A program made the position numbers and the translations under genes. The notes beneath the pieces were generated by a model, which worked only from the letters and a program-made list of their open reading frames with translations, made no database searches and was not told where the DNA came from. From NCBI GenBank assembly GCA_017519185.1, contig JAFWSX010000018.1:62001-126000 (forward strand): a DNA stretch of 64,000 bases, written 5' to 3'. Position 1 is the stretch's first letter; every line of letters starts with the position of its first letter. Of the stretch, positions 8,833 to 17,300 are shown one piece after another. This DNA is from Bacteroidales bacterium. Lineage in GTDB: Bacteria > Bacteroidota > Bacteroidia > Bacteroidales > UBA932.

Positions 8833-9423
8833 TCAATGATAAAACAGGAATCCGAAATAAACGCGGGGGCCGACCGGAAGCGTCTGATGTCCGTCGATCA
8901 GGGTGTGCAGATAGTCAATTTTCAGAGTCAGGTGCATAGCTTCGGACACGATAAAATCACAACCCACATAAGGGTCAAAAGCCATAAATCCTTCCTTATT
9001 GTAGATTGTGTCATCTATTGGAGCCCAAGCAGTGGAAGGAGTCTCTCCCATCAGCAAAGTAGTCGCAGCTCCACCGCCGATGGTCACTCCGACATAAGGC
9101 ATCAAGCGTCCTGTAACGAAGTAGATGTCAGTTGCCATACCTCCCCAGCCGTACTTTATGTAACTGCCGTTTCCTTTCTGGTTAAGTGTCGAAATATATC
9201 CCTCGCCACCCACTCTAAAGTGGTCTCCCAGATGCAGTCTGGCAACACCACCTATACCGAAAGGAGCGCCTGATGTCTCATAGTCGATAGGCTTTACGGC
9301 TCCTCTGAGAAGACCGGAATGAACCATCATTCCCCCGTCGAAGCCTCGCAGCAACTTCTTGTCCTGAGCTGTTGAGGAAATAGCCAGCAGAAGACATACG
9401 GCAATAACAAACATTCGTCTCAT
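8833..9423 (-). CDS. Small outer-membrane beta-barrel protein
   Basis: The 196-residue protein has a signal peptide ending near ISSTAQ. The mature part has alternating beta-strands rich in Gly and Tyr and ends in the aromatic VYFGFLFYH, typical of an eight-stranded outer-membrane barrel. No enzyme motif is seen. Its start codon overlaps the end of the DUF4491 gene by 4 nt, so the two are coupled. Function unknown. Confidence 0.65.
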   Translation of the reverse strand: MRRMFVIAVCLLLAISSTAQDKKLLRGFDGGMMVHSGLLRGAVKPIDYETSGAPFGIGGVARLHLGDHFRVGGEGYISTLNQKGNGSYIKYGWGGMATDIYFVTGRLMPYVGVTIGGGAATTLLMGETPSTAWAPIDDTIYNKEGFMAFDPYVGCDFIVSEAMHLTLKIDYLHTLIDGHQTLPVGPRVYFGFLFYH

Positions 9424-9746
9424 AATTTATCCTCCATTTCTTTCCGGCGTAATTCATAATAAGCATGTCTGGCCGGATTTTCCGGGAACCAGCCGCGCAG
9501 GACGCGTTTTTCCTGAAGGAACATTTCGTGAATGCCCCAAAGGCAAGAGAAGGCGAAACCTCCTATGATGGTAGACAGGGTAGTGTCCTTGACGAACAGC
9601 GACACAGCACAGAAGGCCAGCCCTGCTGCAAGCCAGATCCACCAGCTCTGCTTTCCAAGACAATATTCCATTTTGATGACGGCCGGATGACAGATGCCGA
9701 TGCTAAGGAAGACGGCCGCGCCTACGATGATTCCACTGATATTCAT
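9420..9746 (-). CDS. DUF4491-like small membrane protein
   Basis: The protein has 108 residues with three or four hydrophobic helices (starting GIIVGAAVFLSIGICHPAVIK) and a basic, charged C-terminus (YELRRKEMEDKL). The pattern matches the Bacteroidota family DUF4491, whose function is unknown. It is translationally coupled with the small outer-membrane protein downstream. The intergenic sequence has only an imperfect -7 box (GATCTTTG, 9769-9776). Confidence 0.65.
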   Translation of the reverse strand: MNISGIIVGAAVFLSIGICHPAVIKMEYCLGKQSWWIWLAAGLAFCAVSLFVKDTTLSTIIGGFAFSCLWGIHEMFLQEKRVLRGWFPENPARHAYYELRRKEMEDKL

Positions 9747-9819
9747 AACAAATCTTTACAGTGGCAAAGATCTGCAATGGCGATGGATTATTTTAGGCTG
9801 AAACGGTGATGATTTAGGA

Positions 9820-10620
9820 TTATCCTTGCATCTCCTTTCTGAAGGCAGAAGGTGTATAACCTGTATTCTTCTTAAAGAAACGGGCAAAATAGGACTGATC
9901 ATCCACACCGATGGCTGCAGCTATGTCGATTATCGGGAGGTCCGTAGTCGAGAGCAGGCGCTTTGCACGCTGTATCCTCACGATTTCAATCCAGGCCCCG
10001 ACGCTGCGACCGGTGGATTGCTTCACCAGCCTGCTGAGATAATTTTCGCTGATACCGATCTCTTCAGCATAACCGGCAATCGTTCCTGGATTCTTAGACG
10101 GATCGAAAACAGACTCCAGGAAAGCGCTGACGGCTGGAGGAACAGTAGCTGGACGATTGGGCTTTATACGCAGCAGAAGAAGATCCAGCCCTTTCTCAAT
10201 AAATGTATTGTCCCCTCTTTCAAAAGAGTTTGCAAGCATATTGAACAGCTCCGCCATAAACGCACCTTCGTCAAACCAGAATGCAGTGTGGAGAGGCACA
10301 GACAGATAGCGCAGCAACTTGGTGTCAGGAACGAATGACGGTGCAAAGCCGCCCGTATATCCGAATGCATCATTGTAATAACGTATGGCAAACGGACTCT
10401 GCTGGGGAATCAGAAGTATATGCCCGGGCTGACAAAGGAAGGGAGTTCCGTCGACGTCAGCGAGAACCTCGCCCGACGTGACATAGATAAAAGATATGAG
10501 AGGAAGCCGTGCGACCGGAGCCTCCGCGGGTTTTGCATAACCCGAGGTATTCATCCGTCGGATGAAAAACTGACACTTTGAATAGTCGGCGTCAGGGCTC
10601 CAGTGAGGCTTGGCTTGCAT
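9820..10620 (-). CDS. AraC-family transcriptional regulator
   Basis: This start gives 266 residues (MQAKPHW...). A longer frame to 10746 would read into the peroxidase gene and adds residues without AraC similarity. The N-terminal half is a cupin-like sensor domain (about 30-130). The C-terminal ~100 residues hold two helix-turn-helix motifs with the family signature AAAIGVDDQSYFARFFKKNTGYTP split across residues 225-248. It lies 17 bp downstream of the glutathione peroxidase gene, probably the last gene of the peroxide operon. Ligand and targets are unknown. Confidence 0.85.
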   Translation of the reverse strand: MQAKPHWSPDADYSKCQFFIRRMNTSGYAKPAEAPVARLPLISFIYVTSGEVLADVDGTPFLCQPGHILLIPQQSPFAIRYYNDAFGYTGGFAPSFVPDTKLLRYLSVPLHTAFWFDEGAFMAELFNMLANSFERGDNTFIEKGLDLLLLRIKPNRPATVPPAVSAFLESVFDPSKNPGTIAGYAEEIGISENYLSRLVKQSTGRSVGAWIEIVRIQRAKRLLSTTDLPIIDIAAAIGVDDQSYFARFFKKNTGYTPSAFRKEMQG

Positions 10621-10637
10621 ATTATTCTGCCTGAAGA

Positions 10638-11252
10638 TTACAGGAGCGCCAGAACCTCGGAATCCAGTTCTTCGGGCGTAACCACGGGCTCGAAACGGGC
10701 CACTACCCTGCCCTTGCGGTCGATGAGGAACTTTGTGAAGTTCCACTTGATGTCGGGATTAGACGCGTAGTCCGCATCGCTCCTTGAGAGCATCCCGTCC
10801 ATAAACTTGCCGGTCTCGCTGTCGCCGAAGCCAGCAAACGGCTTTTCTGAGTACAGCCACTTGAATATGGGATTTGCATTCTCTCCATTAACGTCTGACT
10901 TGGCCATCAGAGGAAAAGTAACGCCGTAGTTGAGACGGCAGAATTCTTCGATCTCATCGTTTGAGCCGGGCTCCTGGTGACCGAACTGGTCGCAGGGGAA
11001 GCCGATAACCACGAGGCCTTTGTCTTCGTATTTCTTGTACAGGGCCTCCAGGCCGTCATACTGAGGTGTGAAGCCACACTTCGATGCGGTGTTGACCACG
11101 AGCAGGACCTTGCCTTTGTAGTCAGCGAAGTTCACTTCCTGCCCCTTGTTTGACTCGGCGGTGAAACCGTAGATTGTCTGGGACTTTCCGGCACATCCGG
11201 CCATAAGGAGAACTATGGATAATGCCAGGGCGAGTTTAGCTATTGCTTTCAT
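10638..11252 (-). CDS. Glutathione peroxidase-like lipoprotein
   Basis: The protein has 204 residues. A lipoprotein signal ends in LLMAGC (Cys20), so this copy probably sits in the periplasm. The thioredoxin fold has the peroxidatic cysteine Cys59 in NTASKCGFT, the resolving-region motif GFPCDQFGHQEPG and WNFTKFL, the GPx signatures. Bacterial enzymes of this type usually use thioredoxin and reduce hydrogen peroxide or lipid peroxides. The start overlaps the ohrR-like gene by 17 nt. A second, cytoplasmic copy lies two genes upstream. Confidence 0.88.
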   Translation of the reverse strand: MKAIAKLALALSIVLLMAGCAGKSQTIYGFTAESNKGQEVNFADYKGKVLLVVNTASKCGFTPQYDGLEALYKKYEDKGLVVIGFPCDQFGHQEPGSNDEIEEFCRLNYGVTFPLMAKSDVNGENANPIFKWLYSEKPFAGFGDSETGKFMDGMLSRSDADYASNPDIKWNFTKFLIDRKGRVVARFEPVVTPEELDSEVLALL

Positions 11253-11697
11253 TGTTGTTATGTTTCAGTTGTTCAATAATGTCATCCAACATACGGAAAA
11301 GGCCTGGAACTGTCTCAGGGGTGACGCTTTGACACATCACCGAGCTGCCGACTGTCTCGGGAACCTCGGTCAGTTTGTCCTGCAGTTCGCGTCCTTTTTT
11401 AGTGAGCTTGACAATCATCTGCCTGGCATCCTTCTTACCCTGCGTACGGGTCAGGATACCTTCAGCCTCCATTCGCTTCAGAAGCGGAGTGACTGTGTTT
11501 GTCTCCAGCATCAGCCGCTTTGCGATGTCGTTAACGGGCTGGGAGTCTTTCTCCCAGAGCACCAGCAGGACAAGGTACTGGGGATATGTCAGACCATACT
11601 GGGACAGAAGCGGATGATAAGCCTGCGTAATCAGCCGCGATGCCGTGTAGAGCCTGAAGCAGAGTTGATTGTCAAGTTTGAAGCGTCCGTCCATCAC
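11236..11697 (-). CDS. ohrR: MarR/OhrR-type peroxide-sensing repressor
   Basis: The 153-residue winged-helix protein has the OhrR pattern LDNQLCFRLYTASR with the single reactive cysteine at Cys13, matching Cys15 of Bacillus OhrR. The recognition helix region reads ETNTVTPLLKRME and the wing KKDARQMIVKLT. OhrR proteins lose DNA binding when this Cys is oxidised by organic peroxides. It overlaps the upstream peroxidase gene by 4 nt and the downstream one by 17 nt. No ohr gene is present, so its targets here are probably the GPx operon and the divergent flavodoxin. Confidence 0.85.
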   Translation of the reverse strand: MMDGRFKLDNQLCFRLYTASRLITQAYHPLLSQYGLTYPQYLVLLVLWEKDSQPVNDIAKRLMLETNTVTPLLKRMEAEGILTRTQGKKDARQMIVKLTKKGRELQDKLTEVPETVGSSVMCQSVTPETVPGLFRMLDDIIEQLKHNNNESNS

Positions 11698-12236
11698 AGC
11701 ATTTCTTCAATGTCCTTCTCGAATGATGCGGGCTCGGCGACAGGAGCAAAACGTTTAACAACGCTACCGTCCTTGTTGATGAGGAACTTGGTGAAGTTCC
11801 AGAGGATGTCGCTGTCCTTCTCGACGCTCTTGCTGAGAGTCTTCAGCATCTTCTGGGTGGCCTTGCCCTTGAGACCCTTGTACTCCTCTGAAGGAGCAGC
11901 CTGCTTGAGCCAGGTGAATACAGGACTCTCGGCGGGACCGTTCACGTCAGTCTTCTTCATAAGCTGGAAAGTAACACCGTGATTGAGGCGGCAGAACTCT
12001 TCGATCTGCTCGTCGCTGCCCGGCTCCTGGTGTGCGAACTGGTCGCAGGGGAAACCGAGGACCACCAGACCGCGGTCTTTGTATTTCTGATAGAGAGCCT
12101 CGAGGCCGTCATACTGGGGAGTGAATCCGCACTTGGATGCGGTGTTGACAATAAGGAGAACTTTGCCCTCGAACTGAGAGAAATCTATTTCTGCACCTTT
12201 GTTGCTCAGTGCCTTGAAATCATAAATCGTTGCCAT
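11694..12236 (-). CDS. Glutathione peroxidase-like protein, cytoplasmic
   Basis: The ATG at 12236 gives 180 residues (MATIYDFKAL...). A GTG eight codons earlier is possible but less likely. There is no signal peptide. The peroxidatic Cys36 is in NTASKCGFT, followed by GFPCDQFAHQEPG and WNFTKFL. It is closely related to the lipoprotein copy at 10638-11252, so the pair probably arose by duplication and serves two compartments. It is the first gene of the gpx-ohrR-gpx-araC operon, with a well-formed promoter and two palindromes upstream. Confidence 0.88.
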   Translation of the reverse strand: MATIYDFKALSNKGAEIDFSQFEGKVLLIVNTASKCGFTPQYDGLEALYQKYKDRGLVVLGFPCDQFAHQEPGSDEQIEEFCRLNHGVTFQLMKKTDVNGPAESPVFTWLKQAAPSEEYKGLKGKATQKMLKTLSKSVEKDSDILWNFTKFLINKDGSVVKRFAPVAEPASFEKDIEEML

Positions 12237-12249
12237 ATCTTTAATATTT

Positions 12250-12265
12250 ATATCGTTCACGATGC
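12250..12265. promoter_or_regulatory. Probable OhrR operator, site 1
   Basis: ATATCGTTCACGATGC contains the perfect palindrome ATCGT-TC-ACGAT (12252-12263). It sits directly after the -7 box of the peroxidase operon, at the expected transcription start. It shares the pattern ATATCG-N4-CGAT with site 2. Confidence 0.55.
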
Positions 12266-12295
12266 AAATATAAAACTAATATTTTATATCGCAAG
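12265..12295 (-). promoter_or_regulatory. Promoter of the gpx-ohrR-gpx operon
   Basis: On the minus strand TATATTTG (12265-12272) is a perfect -7 box. It is preceded at exactly 19 nt by CTTG (12292-12295), close to the -33 element TTTG. The start codon is 28 nt downstream. Confidence 0.6.
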
Positions 12296-12301
12296 CGATA
12301 T
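12286..12301. promoter_or_regulatory. Probable OhrR operator, site 2
   Basis: ATATCGCAAGCGATAT is a perfect palindrome with 7-bp arms. It overlaps the -33 element of the peroxidase operon and lies upstream of the divergent flavodoxin gene, so one regulator could control both. Confidence 0.55.
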
Positions 12302-12358
12302 TTATAAAAAGTGGCTGAGTTTTTTGTATTTTCGCATAAAATTCAAATACGATCTACT

Positions 12359-13141
12359 ATGAAAAAGTTTCTGCTTATGATTGCCGCAACGCTTATGGCC
12401 GTTTCGTGCGCACAGAACAAGACACCGAAATACCTTGTCTTATATTATTCACAGACCAACACCACAAAGGCCGTCGCCGAAGAACTCTGCAAGAGGCTCG
12501 GCGCCGATATTGCAGAAATCACAGTCGTCAATCCTTATAATGGCACCTACCAGGAAACCATCGAGCGCTGTATGAAGGAAAGGGAATCCGGAGAACTTCC
12601 GGAGGTCAACCCCATCAAGGCTGACCTTGATGCCTATGACGTCATTTTCTTCGGCTACCCCATCTGGTTCGGAACCTGCGCACTGCCTGCAATCAGTGCA
12701 CTGAAGAGCATCGATCTCAGTGGCAAGACTGTCGTTCCGTTCTGCACATTCGGCAGTGGCGGACTCGAGGTCGGCATAAGGGAAGTCAAGACTGCCCAGC
12801 CTAAGGCCAATGTGCTTTCCGGCTATGGCGTAAGGTCTGCCCGCCTCGAAGCTATGCCTGCCGAAGTCGACCGTTTCCTTAAGGAAGGTGGCTTCATTGA
12901 TGGTGAAGTTGAAGAATATGAAGCCTTCAGCGCAGTGCATCCCGCATCAGAAGCTGAAGTCGCAATCTTCAACGCCGCTGTCGGCACTTACCCTATGATC
13001 CAAGAAAAAGCAACCAACGTTGCATCGAGAGCCATTCCGGGTGGAACCGAATATCTCTTTGACACCAATTCTCCCGGCATAAAGATTTACGTGATCGATC
13101 TCGACGGCAAGGATCCCGACTTCACCAGGGTTGTCAGGTAG
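12359..13141 (+). CDS. Flavodoxin-domain lipoprotein
   Basis: The ATG at 12359 gives 260 residues and a clear lipoprotein signal (LMAVSC, Cys17). An earlier ATG lacks a signal peptide and was not used. Residues 22-170 are a flavodoxin fold with the FMN phosphate loop YYSQTNTTKAVAE and the aromatic loop GYPIWFGT. About 70 residues of unassigned C-terminal sequence follow. It probably carries electrons or reduces quinones at the membrane. It is divergent from the peroxidase operon and shares its palindromes. A weak -7 box (TATTTTCG, 12327-12334) lies upstream. Confidence 0.8.
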   Translation: MKKFLLMIAATLMAVSCAQNKTPKYLVLYYSQTNTTKAVAEELCKRLGADIAEITVVNPYNGTYQETIERCMKERESGELPEVNPIKADLDAYDVIFFGYPIWFGTCALPAISALKSIDLSGKTVVPFCTFGSGGLEVGIREVKTAQPKANVLSGYGVRSARLEAMPAEVDRFLKEGGFIDGEVEEYEAFSAVHPASEAEVAIFNAAVGTYPMIQEKATNVASRAIPGGTEYLFDTNSPGIKIYVIDLDGKDPDFTRVVR

Positions 13142-13146
13142 CTGTT

Positions 13147-13707
13147 ATGACTGAACGGCACCCGTTCGAGCCATTCCTGCCTGAAGACGCAAAGATTCTT
13201 TTCCTGGGCAGTTTCCCGCCCCAGGAAAAGCGATGGTCCATGCCTTTCTTCTACCCCAACTGGACCAACGATTTCTGGCGGGTGATGGGGCTGTTGTTCC
13301 ACGATGACAAAGACTGGTTCGCAGTTCCTTCAGAGAAACGCTTTGACATCGACAAGGCAAAGGAATTCTGCCGCACGCAAGGGATTGCCCTCTACGACAC
13401 TGCCTGCGAGGTACGCCGTCTTAAGGACAATGCGTCCGACAAATTTCTTGAGGTAGTCACCCCGACCGACATTCCCGCGCTTTTGGACAGAATTTCACGA
13501 TGTGATGCGCTGGTTACCACAGGCCAGAAAGCCACTGATGTCATTGTCGGGACATTCGGTTGCGCTGAGCCTCCGATGGGCGGCAGCACCCCTCTTTTTA
13601 TAAACGACCGTCGGCTGTCTTTCTGGCGTATGCCCTCCACCTCCCGCGCCTATCCCCTTCCCCTCGCCCGGAAAGCCGAGGCCTACCGGAAACTTTTCAT
13701 TATTTAA
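13147..13707 (+). CDS. Uracil-DNA glycosylase superfamily protein
   Basis: The protein has 186 residues. The start of the fold reads ILFLGSFPPQEKRWSMPFFYPN, given here as the GSFPP motif plus FFYP, and later comes TNDFWR. These match the UDG superfamily branch that includes hypoxanthine-DNA glycosylases (family 6-like) more than Ung. It removes deaminated bases from DNA. The C-terminal MPSTSRAY occupies the position of the DNA-intercalating motif. It starts 5 bp after the flavodoxin gene, fitting a stress-response operon. Confidence 0.8.
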   Translation: MTERHPFEPFLPEDAKILFLGSFPPQEKRWSMPFFYPNWTNDFWRVMGLLFHDDKDWFAVPSEKRFDIDKAKEFCRTQGIALYDTACEVRRLKDNASDKFLEVVTPTDIPALLDRISRCDALVTTGQKATDVIVGTFGCAEPPMGGSTPLFINDRRLSFWRMPSTSRAYPLPLARKAEAYRKLFII

Positions 13708-13731
13708 GACAATATCTAAACACTATATCAA

Positions 13732-15666
13732 ATGAAACGTATACTCCCTATAATTATTCTTGCAGCCTTGTCTGCGATATGCTCGGCTCAGACTGTAAAG
13801 TCACGCACGGTCGAAGACGGAGGAACAGGCCCGTACAAGGCTATTATGGCCGGTGATGCTTCCTGCCCCGACTTCACCATCTATCGTCCTGCAGACCTCG
13901 ATGCCGCCACCAGAAACGGACGGCTGCCAATCATTCTCTACGGCAACGGCGGATGCGCCAACAGCACCGTGGAAATCCGCTTCTTCCTGAACGAACTGGC
14001 TTCCCACGGATACCTCGCCATCGGCATCGGCCCTTATGACGATGAAGACTCCAACGAACACTGGGTGGATGTTCTGTACAATATTTGGCCTGAAGGAAAG
14101 AAGGTCGTCCTGTCGAACGGCAAAGTGATCGAACCACTTGCTCCCGCCGAATCCCTTGCCCGCATAGAAGCTTACAACAAGAGGCTTGCTGACGCTCGCC
14201 GTGAGACCGAGCGCAATCCTTCGTCTCCTGCCGCAACCTTCGCGAACGCAACGCAGGCCCGCCAGCTTCTGGATGCGATGGACTGGCTCACTGCGCAATG
14301 CACCGATCCCACATCAGAATACTATCACAAACTCGACCTGGATAAAGTCGCCGTCATCGGACAATCTTGCGGTGGTGTCCAGGCTCTGGCTGTAGGACAC
14401 GACCCCCGTATCAAGACCTGCGTCATTATGAACTCAGGTGTCGGTGATATGACAATGCAGGGCTTTTCGGCACAGGGACTGGCCAGCCTGCACACACCGA
14501 TGTTTTACCTGATAGGAGGTCCTACCGATTCGGCATATCCCAATTCCGCGAAAGACTTCGAGCGTATAAAAGACATTCCCGTGGTGCGCATCAACACACA
14601 CGACGGCCATCTCGGAACCTACTACGAGCGCCACGGCGGAGCCTATGCCATTGCTGTTCGCAAATGGCTCGACTGGCAGCTCAAGGGCGATTCTTCGAAT
14701 GCTGCTTTCTTCCTGACAGACGATGCGCTAAAACGTGAATATCCCGACTGGAGCGTGGAGCGCAAGAACTGGGTTTCTACCGGTGCCGTCACAGGCCGCC
14801 CTGCCGGTGCTCCTGCGAATGCACGCCCTGCCGGTACTCCCTCAAATGCCCGTCCCGCAGCGCCCGCCGGTGCTATGCGCCGCGCGATGACTCCGCCCCA
14901 GGATCCAGCATACCGTGTTGAGGAAATTTCTGTGATGAGCGACGGCAAGAAGCTTGTCGGCGAAGCTTTCATACCCGTTGCACCCGGCAAGCATCCGGCA
15001 GTCATCCTCTCCCACGGCTACAACAGTTCAAGCATGACCTTCTACACACTGGCGTCAAAGCTGGCCAAGCTTGGTTATGTATGCTATTGCTACGACTTCG
15101 CCGGAGGCTCTTCTCGCAGCCGCAGCGAAGGCAGCACTCTTGATATGAGCATCTTCACCGAGCGCCAGAACCTTATGGACGTGCTCGAGACCGTCCGCAG
15201 CTGGAATTTCGTCGACAAGAAGAACGTATTCCTGCTCGGCGAGAGTCAGGGAGGCTGCGTAAGCGCCATAACCGCACCGTACGTCAAGAAGAAAATCAAC
15301 TCTATCCTGCTCATCTATCCCGCCCTCTGCATTCCGGACGATGCCAACAACCTGTTCCCTACGGTAGCTGACATTCCAGATGAATATGATATGATGAATA
15401 TGAAGATCGGAAAGACATACTATACACCGCTGGTTGCCGGCTATGATATATATTCAGAAATCGCCCGCTATCAGGGAGACGTCCTGATAGTCCACGGAAC
15501 CGAAGATTCCCTGGTAAAACCCGAATACTCGGCAAAAGCTTCGAATGTCTACAAGAATTGCGAAATGCATCTGATCTTCGGAGCCGGTCACGGTTTCCAC
15601 AATCCCGAGCAGTCAGAACTCTACCACAACTATGTGATTGACTACCTCAAGCGCCACACCAGGTAG
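13732..15666 (+). CDS. Secreted double alpha/beta hydrolase
   Basis: A signal peptide (cleavage near Gln20) is followed by two separate alpha/beta-hydrolase domains in 644 residues. Domain 1 (about 35-330) has the nucleophile elbow GQSCGG (Ser212) and a late His in HDGHLG. Domain 2 (about 395-640) has GESQGG (Ser505), HGTEDSLV and GAGHGFH, so its Ser-Asp-His triad looks complete. The linker (about 354-390) is Pro/Ala-rich with RPAGxPxNA repeated. Domain 2 resembles esterases; domain 1 resembles chlorophyllase or PAF-acetylhydrolase-like proteins. The substrate is unknown; sugar-ester or peptide hydrolysis is possible. Confidence 0.8.
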   Translation: MKRILPIIILAALSAICSAQTVKSRTVEDGGTGPYKAIMAGDASCPDFTIYRPADLDAATRNGRLPIILYGNGGCANSTVEIRFFLNELASHGYLAIGIGPYDDEDSNEHWVDVLYNIWPEGKKVVLSNGKVIEPLAPAESLARIEAYNKRLADARRETERNPSSPAATFANATQARQLLDAMDWLTAQCTDPTSEYYHKLDLDKVAVIGQSCGGVQALAVGHDPRIKTCVIMNSGVGDMTMQGFSAQGLASLHTPMFYLIGGPTDSAYPNSAKDFERIKDIPVVRINTHDGHLGTYYERHGGAYAIAVRKWLDWQLKGDSSNAAFFLTDDALKREYPDWSVERKNWVSTGAVTGRPAGAPANARPAGTPSNARPAAPAGAMRRAMTPPQDPAYRVEEISVMSDGKKLVGEAFIPVAPGKHPAVILSHGYNSSSMTFYTLASKLAKLGYVCYCYDFAGGSSRSRSEGSTLDMSIFTERQNLMDVLETVRSWNFVDKKNVFLLGESQGGCVSAITAPYVKKKINSILLIYPALCIPDDANNLFPTVADIPDEYDMMNMKIGKTYYTPLVAGYDIYSEIARYQGDVLIVHGTEDSLVKPEYSAKASNVYKNCEMHLIFGAGHGFHNPEQSELYHNYVIDYLKRHTR

Positions 15667-15668
15667 CG

Positions 15669-16694
15669 TCAGTCGCAGACAGCTTCTACGACAGCCCGTC
15701 TCAGGTTTGCTTCAGCAACCGGACGGGTTGTTGCTTTTTCAAGTGAAAGACTCCTGGGGGAAACCTCGACTATCTTCAAAAAGCCTGCTTCACGAAGGGC
15801 TTCAACATCCTCAATACGGCCAGAAACCAGGGTAACGGGAATGTTATGCGCTCTTTTAAGCACTCCGAAGGGCACTTTCCCGCTCAAGGTCTGTAAGTCC
15901 GACTTGCCTTCACCAGTGACGATAAGGTCTGCTCCCGGAACGATAGAATCGAAGCCGACAAGGCTGAGAATCCTCTCAATGCCGGATACGCTTGCGGCAT
16001 TGAAGTAAGCCATAAAAGCCCCGCCAAGTCCTCCTGCGGCCCCTGCTCCCGGCATATTGCTGACATCCTTTCCGGTTTCATCCAGCATCGTCTGCGCAAG
16101 AGAAGCCATCCGTTCTTCGAGGATTTCCACGTCAGCCGGCGATGCACCTTTCTGAGGGGCGAAGATTCGCGCAGCTCCGCGAGGCCCCACGAAGGGATTG
16201 TCCACGTCACATAGCAGTTCGAATCTGCAGCCTTCCAGGGCCTCCTTCAACCCCGGGACACCCATCATACCGACACCTCCGTCACAGGTTGCAGTTCCGC
16301 CGAGACCGATGAGGAAGCGGGATGCACCTTGACTGCGGGCAGCAAGCAGCAATTCTCCCACTCCATGGGTCGTCGCAACGAGCGGATTTCTTTCCTCCGG
16401 TGCCAGATGCCTGAGTCCGCAGGCCTCGGCGACCTCAACGACAGCCAGTTCTCCACAAAGGCCATAGCGGGCAGTCACCTGCCTGCCCAGCGGATCAGAA
16501 ACTGCCGCCTGAAGCAGCTTGCCACCCAATGCTGACATTACAGCATCGACAGTTCCCTCCCCTCCGTCAGCCAGAGGCAGCTCCACTATCTTCCATTCGG
16601 GATGCAGCTCGCGCAGGGCCGAAGCCATTATGGCTGCCACCTCCGCTGCCGAAAGACAGCCTTTGAATGAATCGGGAGCAAGGACTATTTTCAT
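15669..16694 (-). CDS. glxK: Glycerate kinase
   Basis: The 341-residue protein begins with MKIVLAPDSFKGCLSA and LADGGEGT, hallmarks of the GarK/GlxK family that phosphorylates D-glycerate with ATP. GLGGTATCDGGVGMM and the VTGEGKSDLQT stretch are also present. It is about 30-40 residues shorter than typical members, with the loss apparently in the middle. Its start overlaps the GNAT gene by 4 nt. It is convergent with the double hydrolase, 2 bp apart. Confidence 0.9.
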   Translation of the reverse strand: MKIVLAPDSFKGCLSAAEVAAIMASALRELHPEWKIVELPLADGGEGTVDAVMSALGGKLLQAAVSDPLGRQVTARYGLCGELAVVEVAEACGLRHLAPEERNPLVATTHGVGELLLAARSQGASRFLIGLGGTATCDGGVGMMGVPGLKEALEGCRFELLCDVDNPFVGPRGAARIFAPQKGASPADVEILEERMASLAQTMLDETGKDVSNMPGAGAAGGLGGAFMAYFNAASVSGIERILSLVGFDSIVPGADLIVTGEGKSDLQTLSGKVPFGVLKRAHNIPVTLVSGRIEDVEALREAGFLKIVEVSPRSLSLEKATTRPVAEANLRRAVVEAVCD

Positions 16695-17185
16695 TGGAGG
16701 AATTTTTGGTATGCAAGTCTCTCGTCGCCGGATAGGAGATATATGATGCCGCAGTAGCTGAATCCGTGCTTGAGGATGTTGTGCTGCATTATGGCGTTGT
16801 CCTTGTGGGTGTCGATGCGGATGTTGCCGTCGATGGAGAAAGCATAATCCATTATGGCGTCGAACACGCCGTGAGACTCCGGAGTGCTGGCGATGCGGTG
16901 GATGACGTGGTAAGGCTTTTCATCGTCAAGCCATTCGCCTCCATAGATTGCGTTGTAAGTCGGCTCAGGCGAAGGGATCAGGGCGAAGTAGGCAACTGTC
17001 TGCCCGTCTTCCTCAATGACATAGCCATTCCCGGCTGCCACATCGGCAAGGATGACCGACTGGGAAGGATAGCCGTCGTTCCACTGGAGCATATTTCCGG
17101 AAGCACGCATAATCCCTTTTCCCGCCTCTATGACGGACATCACTTCGGCCAGATCGGCCTCGCAAGCGTGACGGATGGTTTTCAC
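16691..17185 (-). CDS. GNAT-family N-acetyltransferase
   Basis: The 164-residue protein has the GNAT layout: an N-terminal helix-rich start (RHACEADLAEVMSVIE), central strands (YVIEEDGQTVAYFAL), a short HRIAS segment and a conserved C-terminal IRIDTHKDNAIMQHNILKHG in which Asn residues bind the acetyl-CoA end. Substrate unknown. The start is GTG. A perfect -7 box ends only 4 nt before it, so the transcript may be leaderless. It is translationally coupled to glycerate kinase. Confidence 0.82.
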   Translation of the reverse strand: MKTIRHACEADLAEVMSVIEAGKGIMRASGNMLQWNDGYPSQSVILADVAAGNGYVIEEDGQTVAYFALIPSPEPTYNAIYGGEWLDDEKPYHVIHRIASTPESHGVFDAIMDYAFSIDGNIRIDTHKDNAIMQHNILKHGFSYCGIIYLLSGDERLAYQKFLQ

Positions 17186-17189
17186 ATTG

Positions 17190-17197
17190 CAAATTTA
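17190..17197 (-). promoter_or_regulatory. -7 box abutting the GNAT start codon
   Basis: TAAATTTG on the minus strand matches TAnnTTTG. Only 4 nt separate it from the GTG start, so transcription would begin at or next to the start codon. Confidence 0.55.
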
Positions 17198-17269
17198 GAA
17201 TAATTGCTCCATTCACCGACAAAACCGGCCGATTCACCGATTATATTATGGCTGGCGCATGCGCAGGGA

Positions 17270-17277
17270 TACATTTG
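17270..17277 (+). promoter_or_regulatory. -7 box of the first Omp85-like barrel gene
   Basis: TACATTTG matches TAnnTTTG, with TATG at 17247-17250 as a weak -33 element 19 nt upstream. The start codon is 23 nt downstream. Confidence 0.6.
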
Positions 17278-17300
17278 CGTCAAAACCAACAACAACTATT

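Noticed and set aside
9820..10746. Longer AraC protein starting at 10746
   Set aside because: The extra 42 residues overlap the peroxidase coding region and look unlike any AraC N-terminus.
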